Notes: generated by a model from the letters alone, not told the origin. 5,045 nt of DNA from an uncultured Pyrinomonas sp. (GCA_937135995.1 CAKZOF010000726.1:1-5045); one strand, 5' to 3'; positions 1 through 5,045 are shown, numbered from the stretch's first letter. Numbers and translations are program-made.

Positions 1-87
1 GGATCCAGGCGGCGGCCCTTGGTGCGGCTCTTCGCGCACCTCGGGTTCGCTCTTCGCTTCGACCACCTTGTATCTTTCGCGTTCCAT
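1..87 (-). CDS. N-terminus of an unidentified protein (3' end outside window)
   Basis: An ATG at 87 opens a frame that stays open for 29 codons to the window edge. The peptide starts MERERYKVVEAK and ends HQGPPPGS; it is hydrophilic, rich in Glu, Arg and Pro, and shows no signal peptide or membrane segment. The start is supported by a strong ribosome binding site, GGAGGGAG at 92-99, with 7 nt between GGAGG and the ATG. It lies about 110 nt downstream of htrA on the same strand, with two hairpins between them, so it is either the next gene of that transcript or a separate unit. I do not recognise the family and propose no function. The call rests on the start signal and the open frame only. 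Confidence 0.6.
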   Translation of the reverse strand, partial: MERERYKVVEAKSEPEVREEPHQGPPPGS

Positions 88-91
88 GTCG

Positions 92-99
92 CTCCCTCC
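92..99 (-). promoter_or_regulatory. Ribosome binding site of the left-edge gene
   Basis: The minus strand reads GGAGGGAG, a near-perfect Shine-Dalgarno sequence, with 7 nt between its GGAGG core and the ATG at 87. It is the main reason to believe that the short open frame at the left edge is a real gene. Confidence 0.65.
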
Positions 100-107
100 G
101 TTCAACG

Positions 108-142
108 CGGCGGCTGACCCCGAGCGATGGGATCAGCCGCCG
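108..142 (-). other. Strong hairpin between htrA and the next gene
   Basis: Arms at 108-117 and 133-142 (CGGCGGCTGA and its exact complement) form a 10-bp GC-rich stem. It can extend inward by 3 bp past a bulged base (118-120 with 129-131). Read on the minus strand, the stem is followed by CGTTGAACGG rather than a T-tract, and the next gene's ribosome binding site starts only 9 nt away. A classical intrinsic terminator is therefore less likely than a leader, processing or mRNA-stabilising hairpin. On the plus strand a TTTT run follows at 147-150, but no plus-strand gene exists to use it. Confidence 0.55.
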
Positions 143-159
143 AAAGTTTTCGACGCTTG

Positions 160-197
160 AAAACGAGCTACCACCAAGACGGCTTCGTCTTGCTCGT
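160..197 (-). terminator. Probable intrinsic terminator of htrA
   Basis: Immediately at the htrA stop codon the minus strand can fold into a hairpin. A perfect 7-bp inner stem (192-186 with 181-175, loop AAGC) is closed by a 5-bp outer stem (197-193 with 167-163), with a 7-nt one-sided internal loop. The outer stem runs directly into TTTT at 163-160. Position at the stop and the short T-run fit a Rho-independent terminator, though the run is short and the structure asymmetric, so read-through is likely. Confidence 0.45.
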
Positions 198-1669
198 CAG
201 CGCAACCGCACCGTGACGAAGATCGTCACCGCTTCGCCCGTGTTCGGGTTCTGCCGCGAGACGAGCAGCAGCAACGGTCGGTCGCCAGCGGCGCGCACCG
301 CCGATTCGAGATCGGCCGTGTTGCGCACCGGCTGCCGGTTGACCTCGCGGATGACGTCGCCCGGCCTGATGCCCGCTTCCGCCGCCGGGCCGTCCGGATC
401 GACATCCGTGACGATCACGCCCTGCGTCTGGCCGCGAAGGCCGTAACGCTCGGCCGTCTGCGGCGTCAGCGGCTCGACGACGATGCCGAGTCGCCCGCCC
501 GGTTGCGTCTCGCCGCCGCTGCCCGGCGTTCGGCGCCGTCCCTGCATTGGCAGTTGCAGTTCGGCCAACGTTGCACGCACCTGCTGTTCGCGCCCGTCAC
601 GCCAGATGGTGAGCGTCACTTCCGTGCCCGGCTGAAACGCCGCGATGCGATTGCGCAGATCGTTGCTGTCGACCACGGGCGTCCCGTTGACGGCCAAGAT
701 CACGTCGCCGACGCGGATGCCAGCGCGCTCGGCTGGCCCACCCGCTTCGACGCTGTTGACGATGGCACCACGCACTTCGCGCAACTTCAAGCTCTCGGCG
801 ATGTCCGCTGTCACCGACTGAATGCCGACGCCCAATTTGCCGCGCCGCACCGTGCCCGTCCGGATCAACTGCTCCATGACGTTCTTGGCCATGTTGGACG
901 GAATGGCGAAGCCGATGCCGATGTTGCCGCCGGTGGGACTCAATATCTGCGAGTTGATTCCGATCAGTTCGCCGTTGGTGTTGACCAGCGCGCCGCCGGA
1001 ATTGCCGCGGTTGATGGCCGCGTCGGTTTGAATGAAATCCTCGTAGCTCGCCGAGCCGACGCTGGTCGCGCGCCCCTTGGCGCTGATGATGCCCATGGTC
1101 ACCGTCTGCTCGAGACCGAGCGGATTGCCGATGGCAAGTACCACGTCGCCGACGCGCGCTCGGTCCGAATCGCCGAGCGGCAAGACGGGCAGGTTGTTCG
1201 CATCGATCTTGAGCACAGCAAGATCAGTGGGCGGATCAGAACCGACGACCTTGGCGCGAAAAACGCGCCGGTCGCTCAACTCGACCTTGATCTCTTCGGC
1301 CCCATCGATTACGTGATGGTTGGTCAGAATGTACCCATCAGGCGAAACGATGACGCCCGATCCCAGAGCCTCTTGCGGGATCGCCCGCGGTTGCTGCGGG
1401 AAGTTACGAAAACCGAAGAACTCGCGGAAGAAAGGATCGTCGAAGAACGGAAACTGCTGTGCCGCGCGTACGCGCCGTTCCGCCAAAATGGTCACCACGG
1501 CAGGCGCCACACGCGCTACGACGTCGGCATAAGACGTCTGCGCGGTCGGAGCTGGTGGCGGTTCAGCTGGCGTGGCGGCGCGCGGCGCGCCGTTGTGTTC
1601 GCTGCAGGCGACGATGAGCAATAAGCTTCCCAGAAAAAGACTCAACTTCGTTCGCATCAACATCAACAT
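197..1669 (-). CDS. HtrA/Deg-family serine protease, lipoprotein-anchored, two PDZ domains
   Basis: This 490-residue envelope protease and chaperone (S1C family) is expected to degrade misfolded proteins in the periplasm. Residues 1-22 form a lipoprotein signal with a hydrophobic core and lipobox L-I-V-A-C22; Ser at +2 would suit outer-membrane sorting in species with Lol. A Pro/Ala-rich linker (about 26-45) follows. A Phe-rich loop (73-90, nine Phe in 18) precedes the trypsin-like domain, whose triad is visible: His119 in TNHHV, Asp149 in TDLAVLKI, Ser224 in GNSGG. PDZ1 spans about 277-370 and PDZ2 about 392-480. Length is normal for DegP/DegQ. In-frame ATGs lie at 1669, 1663 and 1657; 1669 is preferred because GAGGG (1679-1683) sits 9 nt upstream. 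The gene has its own 296-nt upstream gap, so it is probably transcribed separately from hdeD. DegP, DegQ and MucD-type names cannot be separated here, so no symbol is given. Confidence 0.95.
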   Translation of the reverse strand: MLMLMRTKLSLFLGSLLLIVACSEHNGAPRAATPAEPPPAPTAQTSYADVVARVAPAVVTILAERRVRAAQQFPFFDDPFFREFFGFRNFPQQPRAIPQEALGSGVIVSPDGYILTNHHVIDGAEEIKVELSDRRVFRAKVVGSDPPTDLAVLKIDANNLPVLPLGDSDRARVGDVVLAIGNPLGLEQTVTMGIISAKGRATSVGSASYEDFIQTDAAINRGNSGGALVNTNGELIGINSQILSPTGGNIGIGFAIPSNMAKNVMEQLIRTGTVRRGKLGVGIQSVTADIAESLKLREVRGAIVNSVEAGGPAERAGIRVGDVILAVNGTPVVDSNDLRNRIAAFQPGTEVTLTIWRDGREQQVRATLAELQLPMQGRRRTPGSGGETQPGGRLGIVVEPLTPQTAERYGLRGQTQGVIVTDVDPDGPAAEAGIRPGDVIREVNRQPVRNTADLESAVRAAGDRPLLLLVSRQNPNTGEAVTIFVTVRLR

Positions 1670-1860
1670 TTTTCTCTTCCCTCTCGACAGTCAGGACGTT
1701 GCGGCTGAAACCTGCGAAGCGGGCCAAAGCGTCGTCCGCGGGCAGCTCGCCTTCGCCAGCTTCGAGGGAACCATCCGATTAGACGCCTCGACCGGCAAAG
1801 CGGGCTGTCTCTGCCGGTGATCACCGCCGTGTGTTCGCCCCTGGTGGGATCCAAACAGCA
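1670..1860 (-). promoter_or_regulatory. Upstream/leader region of htrA with several inverted repeats
   Basis: This non-coding stretch holds two perfectly abutting potential stems: 7 bp, 1791-1797 with 1812-1818, and 5 bp, 1763-1767 with 1786-1790. It also holds a 12-bp perfect palindrome CGGTGATCACCG at 1815-1826 that overlaps the first stem. I found no convincing -35/-10 pair. The palindrome is operator-like, and the adjoining stems could be a folded 5' leader. The pattern matches no riboswitch class I know. A 63-codon open frame crosses it but has an Arg-rich, low-quality composition and no good ribosome binding site. Confidence 0.35.
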
Positions 1861-1887
1861 TCGCTCTAGGATGAAAGCTGCGCGCTG

Positions 1888-1948
1888 GCTTCACGCGCTG
1901 TCGCCTTGGCGAGTCCGCTCGGATGCGCGCTTCGACAGCGCGTGAAGC
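1888..1948 (-). repeat. Perfect 16-bp inverted repeat downstream of hdeD
   Basis: GCTTCACGCGCTGTCG at 1888-1903 is exactly complementary to 1933-1948, with a 29-nt spacer. It begins 17 nt after the hdeD stop codon, where a terminator or 3' stabilising hairpin would be expected. No T-tract follows it on the minus strand. A smaller hairpin, TCGCC-TT-GGCGA at 1901-1912, overlaps the left arm and would compete with the long stem. It may be a factor-dependent terminator, an mRNA 3'-end structure or a dispersed palindromic repeat; the sequence alone does not decide. Confidence 0.6.
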
Positions 1949-1965
1949 GCTGGACCGGTGCGACC

Positions 1966-2544
1966 TTACGCCGTGCGCAGATCGCCGTGCGCCGCCTGCT
2001 CCAGATCCTGTTGCCAGCGCCGCAAACGAAAAGCGAGCGCCAGCAGCAAGACGCCGAACAGGATGGCGTAGAAGGCGATGATCCAGACGACGCCCACCGC
2101 TCCGGCGCCCGGGAAAAGAGCGATGAGCACACCGAAGAGGATCGAGAGCACACCGCTCAAACCGAGCAGCCACTCGCCCGCGATGTAACGACGCAAACGT
2201 ATGGCCGCAGCGATCTCGAAGGCGCCCGTGACGATGGCCCACGCTGCGATCAGGTAAAGAAGCGCGAGGGCCGTTATGTTGGGCCAGAAGATGGTGACGA
2301 CACCGATGACCACCCCGGCCAGTCCCTCGAGAAAATGGACCCACCAGCGGCTGTAACCGGCGGGCGCATTGAGCGCCGCGACGATGGCGAAGACGCCATC
2401 TACGAACGCGTACGCGCCGAAGAGGATAGCGAGGACGAAAAGGGCGATGTTCGGCCAGATGAGCGCGAGAACGCCGAACAGAATGGCGAGCGCGCCGCGA
2501 ATCGCAAGCGCCCACCAGTTGCGCGCCAAAACCACGTAAGTCAT
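1966..2544 (-). CDS. HdeD-family (DUF308) six-helix membrane protein
   Basis: This is a 192-residue integral inner-membrane protein of the DUF308/HdeD family. E. coli HdeD is tied to acid resistance at high cell density, but the biochemical activity of the family is not settled. Three tandem units, each about two transmembrane helices, are visible: RG at 16-17 to WP at 30-31, EG at 73-74 to WP at 87-88, and SG at 130-131 to FP at 144-145. They are spaced exactly 57 residues apart. Arg-rich loops (RLRR at 116-119 and 173-176) fit cytoplasmic sides. The frame is open to a GTG at 2553, but that GTG overlaps the Shine-Dalgarno sequence; the ATG at 2544 lies 8 nt after GGAGGAGG and is the better start. 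The gene follows hsp20 after a terminator and a repeat-rich gap, so it probably has its own promoter. Family assignment is firm; a stress role is inferred from the family and neighbours. Confidence 0.92.
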   Translation of the reverse strand: MTYVVLARNWWALAIRGALAILFGVLALIWPNIALFVLAILFGAYAFVDGVFAIVAALNAPAGYSRWWVHFLEGLAGVVIGVVTIFWPNITALALLYLIAAWAIVTGAFEIAAAIRLRRYIAGEWLLGLSGVLSILFGVLIALFPGAGAVGVVWIIAFYAILFGVLLLALAFRLRRWQQDLEQAAHGDLRTA

Positions 2545-2552
2545 TCGTAGCA

Positions 2553-2560
2553 CCTCCTCC
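2553..2560 (-). promoter_or_regulatory. Ribosome binding site that fixes the hdeD start
   Basis: The minus strand reads GGAGGAGG, with 8 nt to the ATG at 2544. An upstream in-frame GTG at 2551-2553 begins on the last G of this site and could not be served by it. This shortens the longest open frame by three codons. Confidence 0.8.
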
Positions 2561-2563
2561 TGG

Positions 2564-2600
2564 TGAAATCGGTGAACATCCTGCTGAAGTCGGTGAACTT
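2564..2600 (-). repeat. Two 16-bp direct repeats just upstream of the hdeD ribosome binding site
   Basis: TGAAATCGGTGAACAT at 2564-2579 and TGAAGTCGGTGAACTT at 2585-2600 agree at 14 of 16 positions and start 21 bp apart, two turns of B-DNA. TGAA recurs at 2564, 2573, 2585 and 2594. The left copy ends 3 nt from the ribosome binding site, so a protein bound here, or an RNA element read here, would act on hdeD. This resembles a tandem operator, but no regulator is known from the window. Confidence 0.55.
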
Positions 2601-2607
2601 TCGCGGA

Positions 2608-2628
2608 GCGCCGTCCTAAGGACGACGC
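2608..2628. promoter_or_regulatory. 21-bp dyad upstream of hdeD
   Basis: CGTCCT at 2612-2617 and AGGACG at 2619-2624 are exact inverted copies around A2618. GCG at 2608-2610 and CGC at 2626-2628 extend the symmetry after one mismatch. The 1-nt centre makes an RNA hairpin poor but suits a dimeric DNA-binding protein. It lies 8 bp from the direct repeats, about 65 bp upstream of the hdeD start codon. Function is inferred from symmetry and position only. Confidence 0.4.
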
Positions 2629-2713
2629 AATGTAGTTCCTTGACCTGCGCTGCGCGTCGAGTCGGCCGCAAAGGCAGTCGGTTCATCAACCCCCGCGCAG
2701 CGAGACGCAAGTT

Positions 2714-2751
2714 TGACTTTCCGAGTTCAAATCCGAAGCTGACTTCCCGAG
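2714..2751. repeat. 12-bp direct repeat pair between hsp20 and hdeD
   Basis: TGACTTTCCGAG at 2714-2725 and TGACTTCCCGAG at 2740-2751 differ at one position and start 26 bp apart. They lie between the hsp20 terminator and the hdeD start, about 170-205 bp upstream of that start. They may be a second set of binding sites or a chance repeat; the remaining bases between 2629 and 2713 show nothing I can name. Confidence 0.35.
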
Positions 2752-2761
2752 CGCACATAGA

Positions 2762-2799
2762 GCGGAAGCGGGGCCGCCCTCGGACGGCCCCGCTTTCGC
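2762..2799 (-). terminator. Strong terminator-type hairpin after hsp20
   Basis: Arms at 2766-2776 and 2785-2795 (AAGCGGGGCCG and its exact complement) form an 11-bp, very GC-rich stem with an 8-nt loop. It extends to 15 positions (2762-2799) with one A-C mismatch on the minus strand. It starts 11 nt after the hsp20 stop. The 3' side continues TTCCGCTC, so the U-run is weak, but the position and stability make transcription termination or 3'-end protection of the hsp20 message the natural reading. Confidence 0.75.
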
Positions 2800-2810
2800 G
2801 GTTGAGGCGA

Positions 2811-3446
2811 TCAGCGACCGCGACCAGCGGCTTGCGCTTGACCCTGCTCGCTCGCCTCTTTGATCTCAATGCGCCGACCGCGCGGTTGACGCTCCGGCAA
2901 CTGCATGGTGATCTCGAGCACGCCGTTGCGGAACGTCGCCGTCGCGTTCTCGGCGTTCACGCCCTCGGGCAACGGGATCTCGCGATAGAAGCGCCCGTAG
3001 CTGCGCTCCGAACGGTAGTAGCCTTCGCGTCGCTCCTCATGCTCCTGCTTGCGCTCGCCCTCGATGATGAGCGCATCATCGGTGATCTCGACGTGCACAT
3101 CATCTTTGGTCAAGCCTGGAAGATCGGCGCGCACGACGAGCTGGTTATCGCGCTCGAAGACTTCCACTTGCGGCGACCAGACGCCCGCACGGAACTCCGC
3201 GAGCGGAGCGAACTCCGACGTGAACCGCGGGGCGAGTCCGCCGCCGAAGAAGTCCTCGAAGAGCCGATCCATCTCCTCCGTGAAGCGACGCATGAAAGCG
3301 AACGGACTGACGAGCGGCGAAGGCATCAACGTTTCGCGACGAGCGAGCCCACCGGTTTGCTGCCGCTCGGTCCCGGTCTTCTGCATCGCCGTCTGCTCCT
3401 GACGAGTCTCGGTCGTTTCCTGACGCTCCTTCTCCTTCTTGGCCAT
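2811..3446 (-). CDS. Small heat shock protein, Hsp20/alpha-crystallin family
   Basis: This 211-residue cytosolic, ATP-independent holdase is expected to bind unfolding proteins and pass them to DnaK and ClpB. The alpha-crystallin domain spans about 90-184: it begins WSPQVEVFERD, contains VRADLPGLTKDDV at 105-117, and ends with the family signature FRNGVLEI at 172-179. The C-terminal I-x-I anchor used in oligomer assembly is present as IEI at 193-195. Residues 1-45 are an unusual polar stretch rich in Glu, Gln, Arg, Thr and Lys before the amphipathic segment MRRFTEEMDRLFEDFF (52-67). Together with a Gln/Ala/Gly-rich tail this makes it longer than the usual 140-165 residues. The ATG at 3446 is preceded by AAAGGAGGT (3457-3465) at 10 nt. 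Internal Met21 and Met41 lack this support. It lies 67 nt behind the BON gene and may be part of the clpB transcript. Confidence 0.95.
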   Translation of the reverse strand: MAKKEKERQETTETRQEQTAMQKTGTERQQTGGLARRETLMPSPLVSPFAFMRRFTEEMDRLFEDFFGGGLAPRFTSEFAPLAEFRAGVWSPQVEVFERDNQLVVRADLPGLTKDDVHVEITDDALIIEGERKQEHEERREGYYRSERSYGRFYREIPLPEGVNAENATATFRNGVLEITMQLPERQPRGRRIEIKEASEQGQAQAAGRGR

Positions 3447-3513
3447 CTTCCCTCTGACCTCCTTTCACGCTGAAGATTTCAAAAGAAGATTCTGGTTGAA
3501 CGCGCGAAAATCT
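3447..3513 (-). promoter_or_regulatory. A+T-richer gap before hsp20: weak hairpin, repeat and ribosome binding site
   Basis: This gap is visibly richer in A+T than its surroundings. An 8-bp weak stem with one G-U pair (3514-3507 with 3493-3486) followed by C and TTTT at 3484-3481 could be a leaky terminator for clpB-BON. GAAGATT occurs twice on the plus strand, at 3472-3478 and 3485-3491. The strong AAAGGAGGT at 3457-3465 serves hsp20. No CIRCE inverted repeat and no clear heat-shock sigma promoter are present. A separate hsp20 promoter here is possible but not identified. Confidence 0.35.
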
Positions 3514-4113
3514 TTACGAACGCCGCTCGCTCCCTTCGACGCGCAGTTCGTTGGTCACCTCGAAGAGACCGGCGACGCCGCGCGCTGCGGTGTAAGCGAG
3601 CTGCTTGTCCATTTCGCTATCGACGACGCCCTTCAACGTCGCCCGCCCGTTCTTGACGATGATGTGAATGGGCGGCACGGCGCGGACGCCGTACTTGGTA
3701 AAGAGCGGCGAATCCCAGTTGTAGATGGCGCGATAGAGCGCAATCCGCAACCGGTCGTCCTGCGGCGAAAGCGGCAGGACCTCGATTTCGTTGATGACGC
3801 GCGACACACCTTCGATCTGTTTGACGCGCGCTTCGGCGTCGGACTTGGTCGTCGGACGCACGACCTGACCGCGCAAGATCACCGTGCCGTCGGGCTGCAC
3901 CTCGTACTCGAGCCAATCGAAGACGCCGTACCACGGCAACGTCGCGAGTTCGTACCGCACCTCGCGCTTGATGAACTCGATGCTGCGCGCCGTTGCCGCC
4001 GCGCGCGGCGCTGGGCTCTTCATGGTCGGTTGCTGCCCGCGGCGCGATTGCTGTGCGCTGGCGCTGAATCCACACAACATGACGAAAACCAGTACCGAGA
4101 TCAGACGTTTCAT
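3514..4113 (-). CDS. Exported protein with two BON domains
   Basis: This 199-residue protein starts with a signal peptide, MKRLISVLVFVMLCGFSASA, with probable cleavage after Ala20 (ASA-Q). Cys14 is not in a lipobox because Leu precedes it. A basic, Pro/Ala-rich linker (21-43) leads to two BON units: about 45-113 (VILRGQVV at 78-85, GVSRVINEIEV at 102-112) and about 119-193 (ATLKGVV at 158-164, GLFEVTNELRV at 182-192). BON domains occur in OsmY, which is osmotically induced and periplasmic, and in envelope proteins thought to contact phospholipid or other envelope components. A periplasmic or surface-bound stress role is inferred. The ATG at 4113 follows AAAGGAGG at 9 nt. It begins 30 nt after the clpB stop with no terminator between, so co-transcription with clpB is likely. 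Osmy-like activity is not proven, so no symbol is given. Confidence 0.88.
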   Translation of the reverse strand: MKRLISVLVFVMLCGFSASAQQSRRGQQPTMKSPAPRAAATARSIEFIKREVRYELATLPWYGVFDWLEYEVQPDGTVILRGQVVRPTTKSDAEARVKQIEGVSRVINEIEVLPLSPQDDRLRIALYRAIYNWDSPLFTKYGVRAVPPIHIIVKNGRATLKGVVDSEMDKQLAYTAARGVAGLFEVTNELRVEGSERRS

Positions 4114-4143
4114 CGCTTCCCCCTCCTTTCGACTCGGTCGCCC

Positions 4144-5045
4144 TCAGCTAGCAACCTGTTGGGCCGCTTGCTCCTTGGCCGTGAACGTGAACCGGCCATC
4201 CTTCCAATCAACAACCACGGTCTGCCCATCGCGGATTTCGCCCTTGATCAAGAGGCGTCCGATGGGCGTTTCAAGCTCGCGTTGAATGGCACGCTTCAAC
4301 GGACGCGCGCCGTAAACCGGATCGTAGCCTTCGCGCGCCAGATGGGTCGCCGCCTCGTCCGTCAATTCGAGCGTGATGTGCCGCTCGGCCAAGCGTCGGC
4401 GCAACCGCTCGAGCTGGATCTCGAGGATACGCTTCAAATCCTCCTCGGTGAGCGAATGGAAGACGACGATCTCATCGACGCGGTTCAAGAACTCAGGCCG
4501 GAAGGCGCGGCGCAGTTCGGCGAGCACCGCTTCCTTCATCGCCTCGTAGGCGGCCGAATCGGTCCGCCCGCGGAACTCGAGGATCAGGTCCGACCCGATG
4601 TTGGACGTCATGATGATGATCGTGTTCTTGAAATCGACGACGCGCCCTTGGCTATCGGTCAAGCGCCCGTCGTCGAGGATCTGCAAGAGGACGTTGAAGA
4701 CGTCGCGGTGCGCCTTTTCGATCTCGTCGAAGAGGATCACCGAATACGGACGCCGCCGGACGGCTTCGGTCAACTGTCCGCCCTCTTCGTATCCGACGTA
4801 GCCGGGCGGCGCGCCGATCAAACGCGCGACCGCGTGCTTCTCCATGTATTCGGACATATCAATCCGAATCAAGGCATGTTCGTCGTCGAACATGAACTCA
4901 GCCAGCGCACGCGCGAGTTCGGTTTTACCGACGCCCGTCGGACCGAGGAAAATGAACGAGCCGATTGGACGATTCGGGTCTTTGAGACCTGACCGCGCGC
5001 GGATCACCGCGTCGGCAACCGCTTCGACCGCTTCCGTCTGCCCTA
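4144..5045 (-). CDS. clpB: ClpB disaggregase, C-terminal part (5' end outside window)
   Basis: The last 299 residues of the Hsp100 disaggregase, which threads aggregated proteins through its hexamer with DnaK help. The frame is open to the window edge, so the GTG at 5007 is an internal codon, not a start. Numbering from the first full codon (Gly1), the second AAA+ module shows Walker A GPTGVGKT at 34-41, pore loop GYVGYE at 81-86, Walker B VILFDE at 102-107, sensor 1 Asn148 in TSN, arginine finger Arg188 in FLNR, and sensor 2 in GARPLKR at 245-251. Residues about 190-299 form the C-terminal small domain. The IGF/IGL loop used by ClpA, ClpC and ClpX to dock ClpP is absent, which favours ClpB. 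About 560 N-terminal residues are missing relative to a typical 860-residue ClpB. The BON gene follows after 30 nt. Confidence 0.95.
   Translation of the reverse strand, partial: GQTEAVEAVADAVIRARSGLKDPNRPIGSFIFLGPTGVGKTELARALAEFMFDDEHALIRIDMSEYMEKHAVARLIGAPPGYVGYEEGGQLTEAVRRRPYSVILFDEIEKAHRDVFNVLLQILDDGRLTDSQGRVVDFKNTIIIMTSNIGSDLILEFRGRTDSAAYEAMKEAVLAELRRAFRPEFLNRVDEIVVFHSLTEEDLKRILEIQLERLRRRLAERHITLELTDEAATHLAREGYDPVYGARPLKRAIQRELETPIGRLLIKGEIRDGQTVVVDWKDGRFTFTAKEQAAQQVAS

Noticed and set aside
1..6. The window begins exactly with GGATCC (BamHI site), also found at 1847-1852
   Set aside because: It may mark a cloning junction or be chance. The reading frame of the left-edge gene runs smoothly into it, and nothing else suggests vector sequence.
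503..1624. 373-codon open frame on the plus strand
   Set aside because: It mirrors htrA, whose catalytic triad and PDZ domains are intact; the antisense translation has no domain-like pattern.
1663..1854. Small 63-codon minus-strand frame in front of htrA
   Set aside because: It is Arg-rich, has no Shine-Dalgarno sequence at the ATG at 1854, and overlaps the htrA start; the palindromes in the region suggest a non-coding role.
2624..2645. Possible sigma-54 or ECF promoter (GGAACTACATTGC on the minus strand)
   Set aside because: GG to GC spacing is 9, not the 10 needed for sigma-54, and no ECF-type -10 lies at the proper distance from GGAAC.
2715..2737. GAGTTCAAATCC resembles a tRNA T-loop
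   Set aside because: The flanking bases do not form the 5-bp T-stem, and no acceptor, D or anticodon arm is found nearby, so neither a tRNA nor an attachment-site remnant is supported.
1691..2869. 392-codon minus-strand frame crossing hdeD and two gaps
   Set aside because: It overlaps hdeD in another frame, runs through a terminator and the 16-bp inverted repeat, and is extremely Arg-rich; a by-product of base composition.
2640..3473. 277-codon plus-strand frame opposite hsp20
   Set aside because: It is antisense to a well-supported Hsp20 gene, has no convincing start signal and shows no domain.
3439..4992. 517-codon open frame on the plus strand
   Set aside because: It lies opposite clpB and the BON gene, which have clear domains. 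Long antisense frames are common in high-GC genes, and this translation is Arg/Asp/His-rich with no recognisable motif.

Overview
The window is bacterial, high in G+C, and every supported gene lies on the minus strand, so transcription runs from high to low coordinates. Ribosome binding sites are strong AGGAGG-type sequences 7-11 nt from the start codons. The outer-membrane-type lipoprotein protease and Sec-exported BON protein point to a diderm. The wording of the HtrA-like protein and the gene mix recall Acidobacteriota of the Blastocatellia group (Pyrinomonas or Chloracidobacterium type). That placement is from memory of the families, about 50% confidence, and was not tested by a search.

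Layout in transcription order: (1) 5045-4144, the C-terminal AAA+ half of ClpB, cut by the window edge. (2) 4113-3514, an exported protein with two BON domains, 30 nt behind clpB and probably in its operon. (3) 3446-2811, a small heat shock protein (Hsp20), closed by a strong GC-rich hairpin at 2762-2799. (4) 2545-2761, a regulatory-looking gap with two sets of direct repeats and a dyad. (5) 2544-1966, an HdeD-family (DUF308) six-helix membrane protein. (6) 1670-1965, a 296-nt gap with a perfect 16-bp inverted repeat behind hdeD and a hairpin-rich stretch before the next gene. (7) 1669-197, a lipoprotein-anchored HtrA/Deg protease with two PDZ domains. (8) Two hairpins at 108-197, then the first 29 codons of an unrecognised gene that runs off the left end.

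Together this is a protein-quality-control and envelope-stress cluster. Hsp20 holds unfolding proteins and ClpB (with DnaK, not in the window) disaggregates them in the cytosol. HdeD sits in the inner membrane. The BON protein and HtrA act in the periplasm or at the envelope. All of the recognised genes belong to known families. What is least explained is the intergenic DNA around hdeD and before htrA. I saw no mobile element, CRISPR array, tRNA or rRNA. No previously undescribed system can be demonstrated from this sequence alone.
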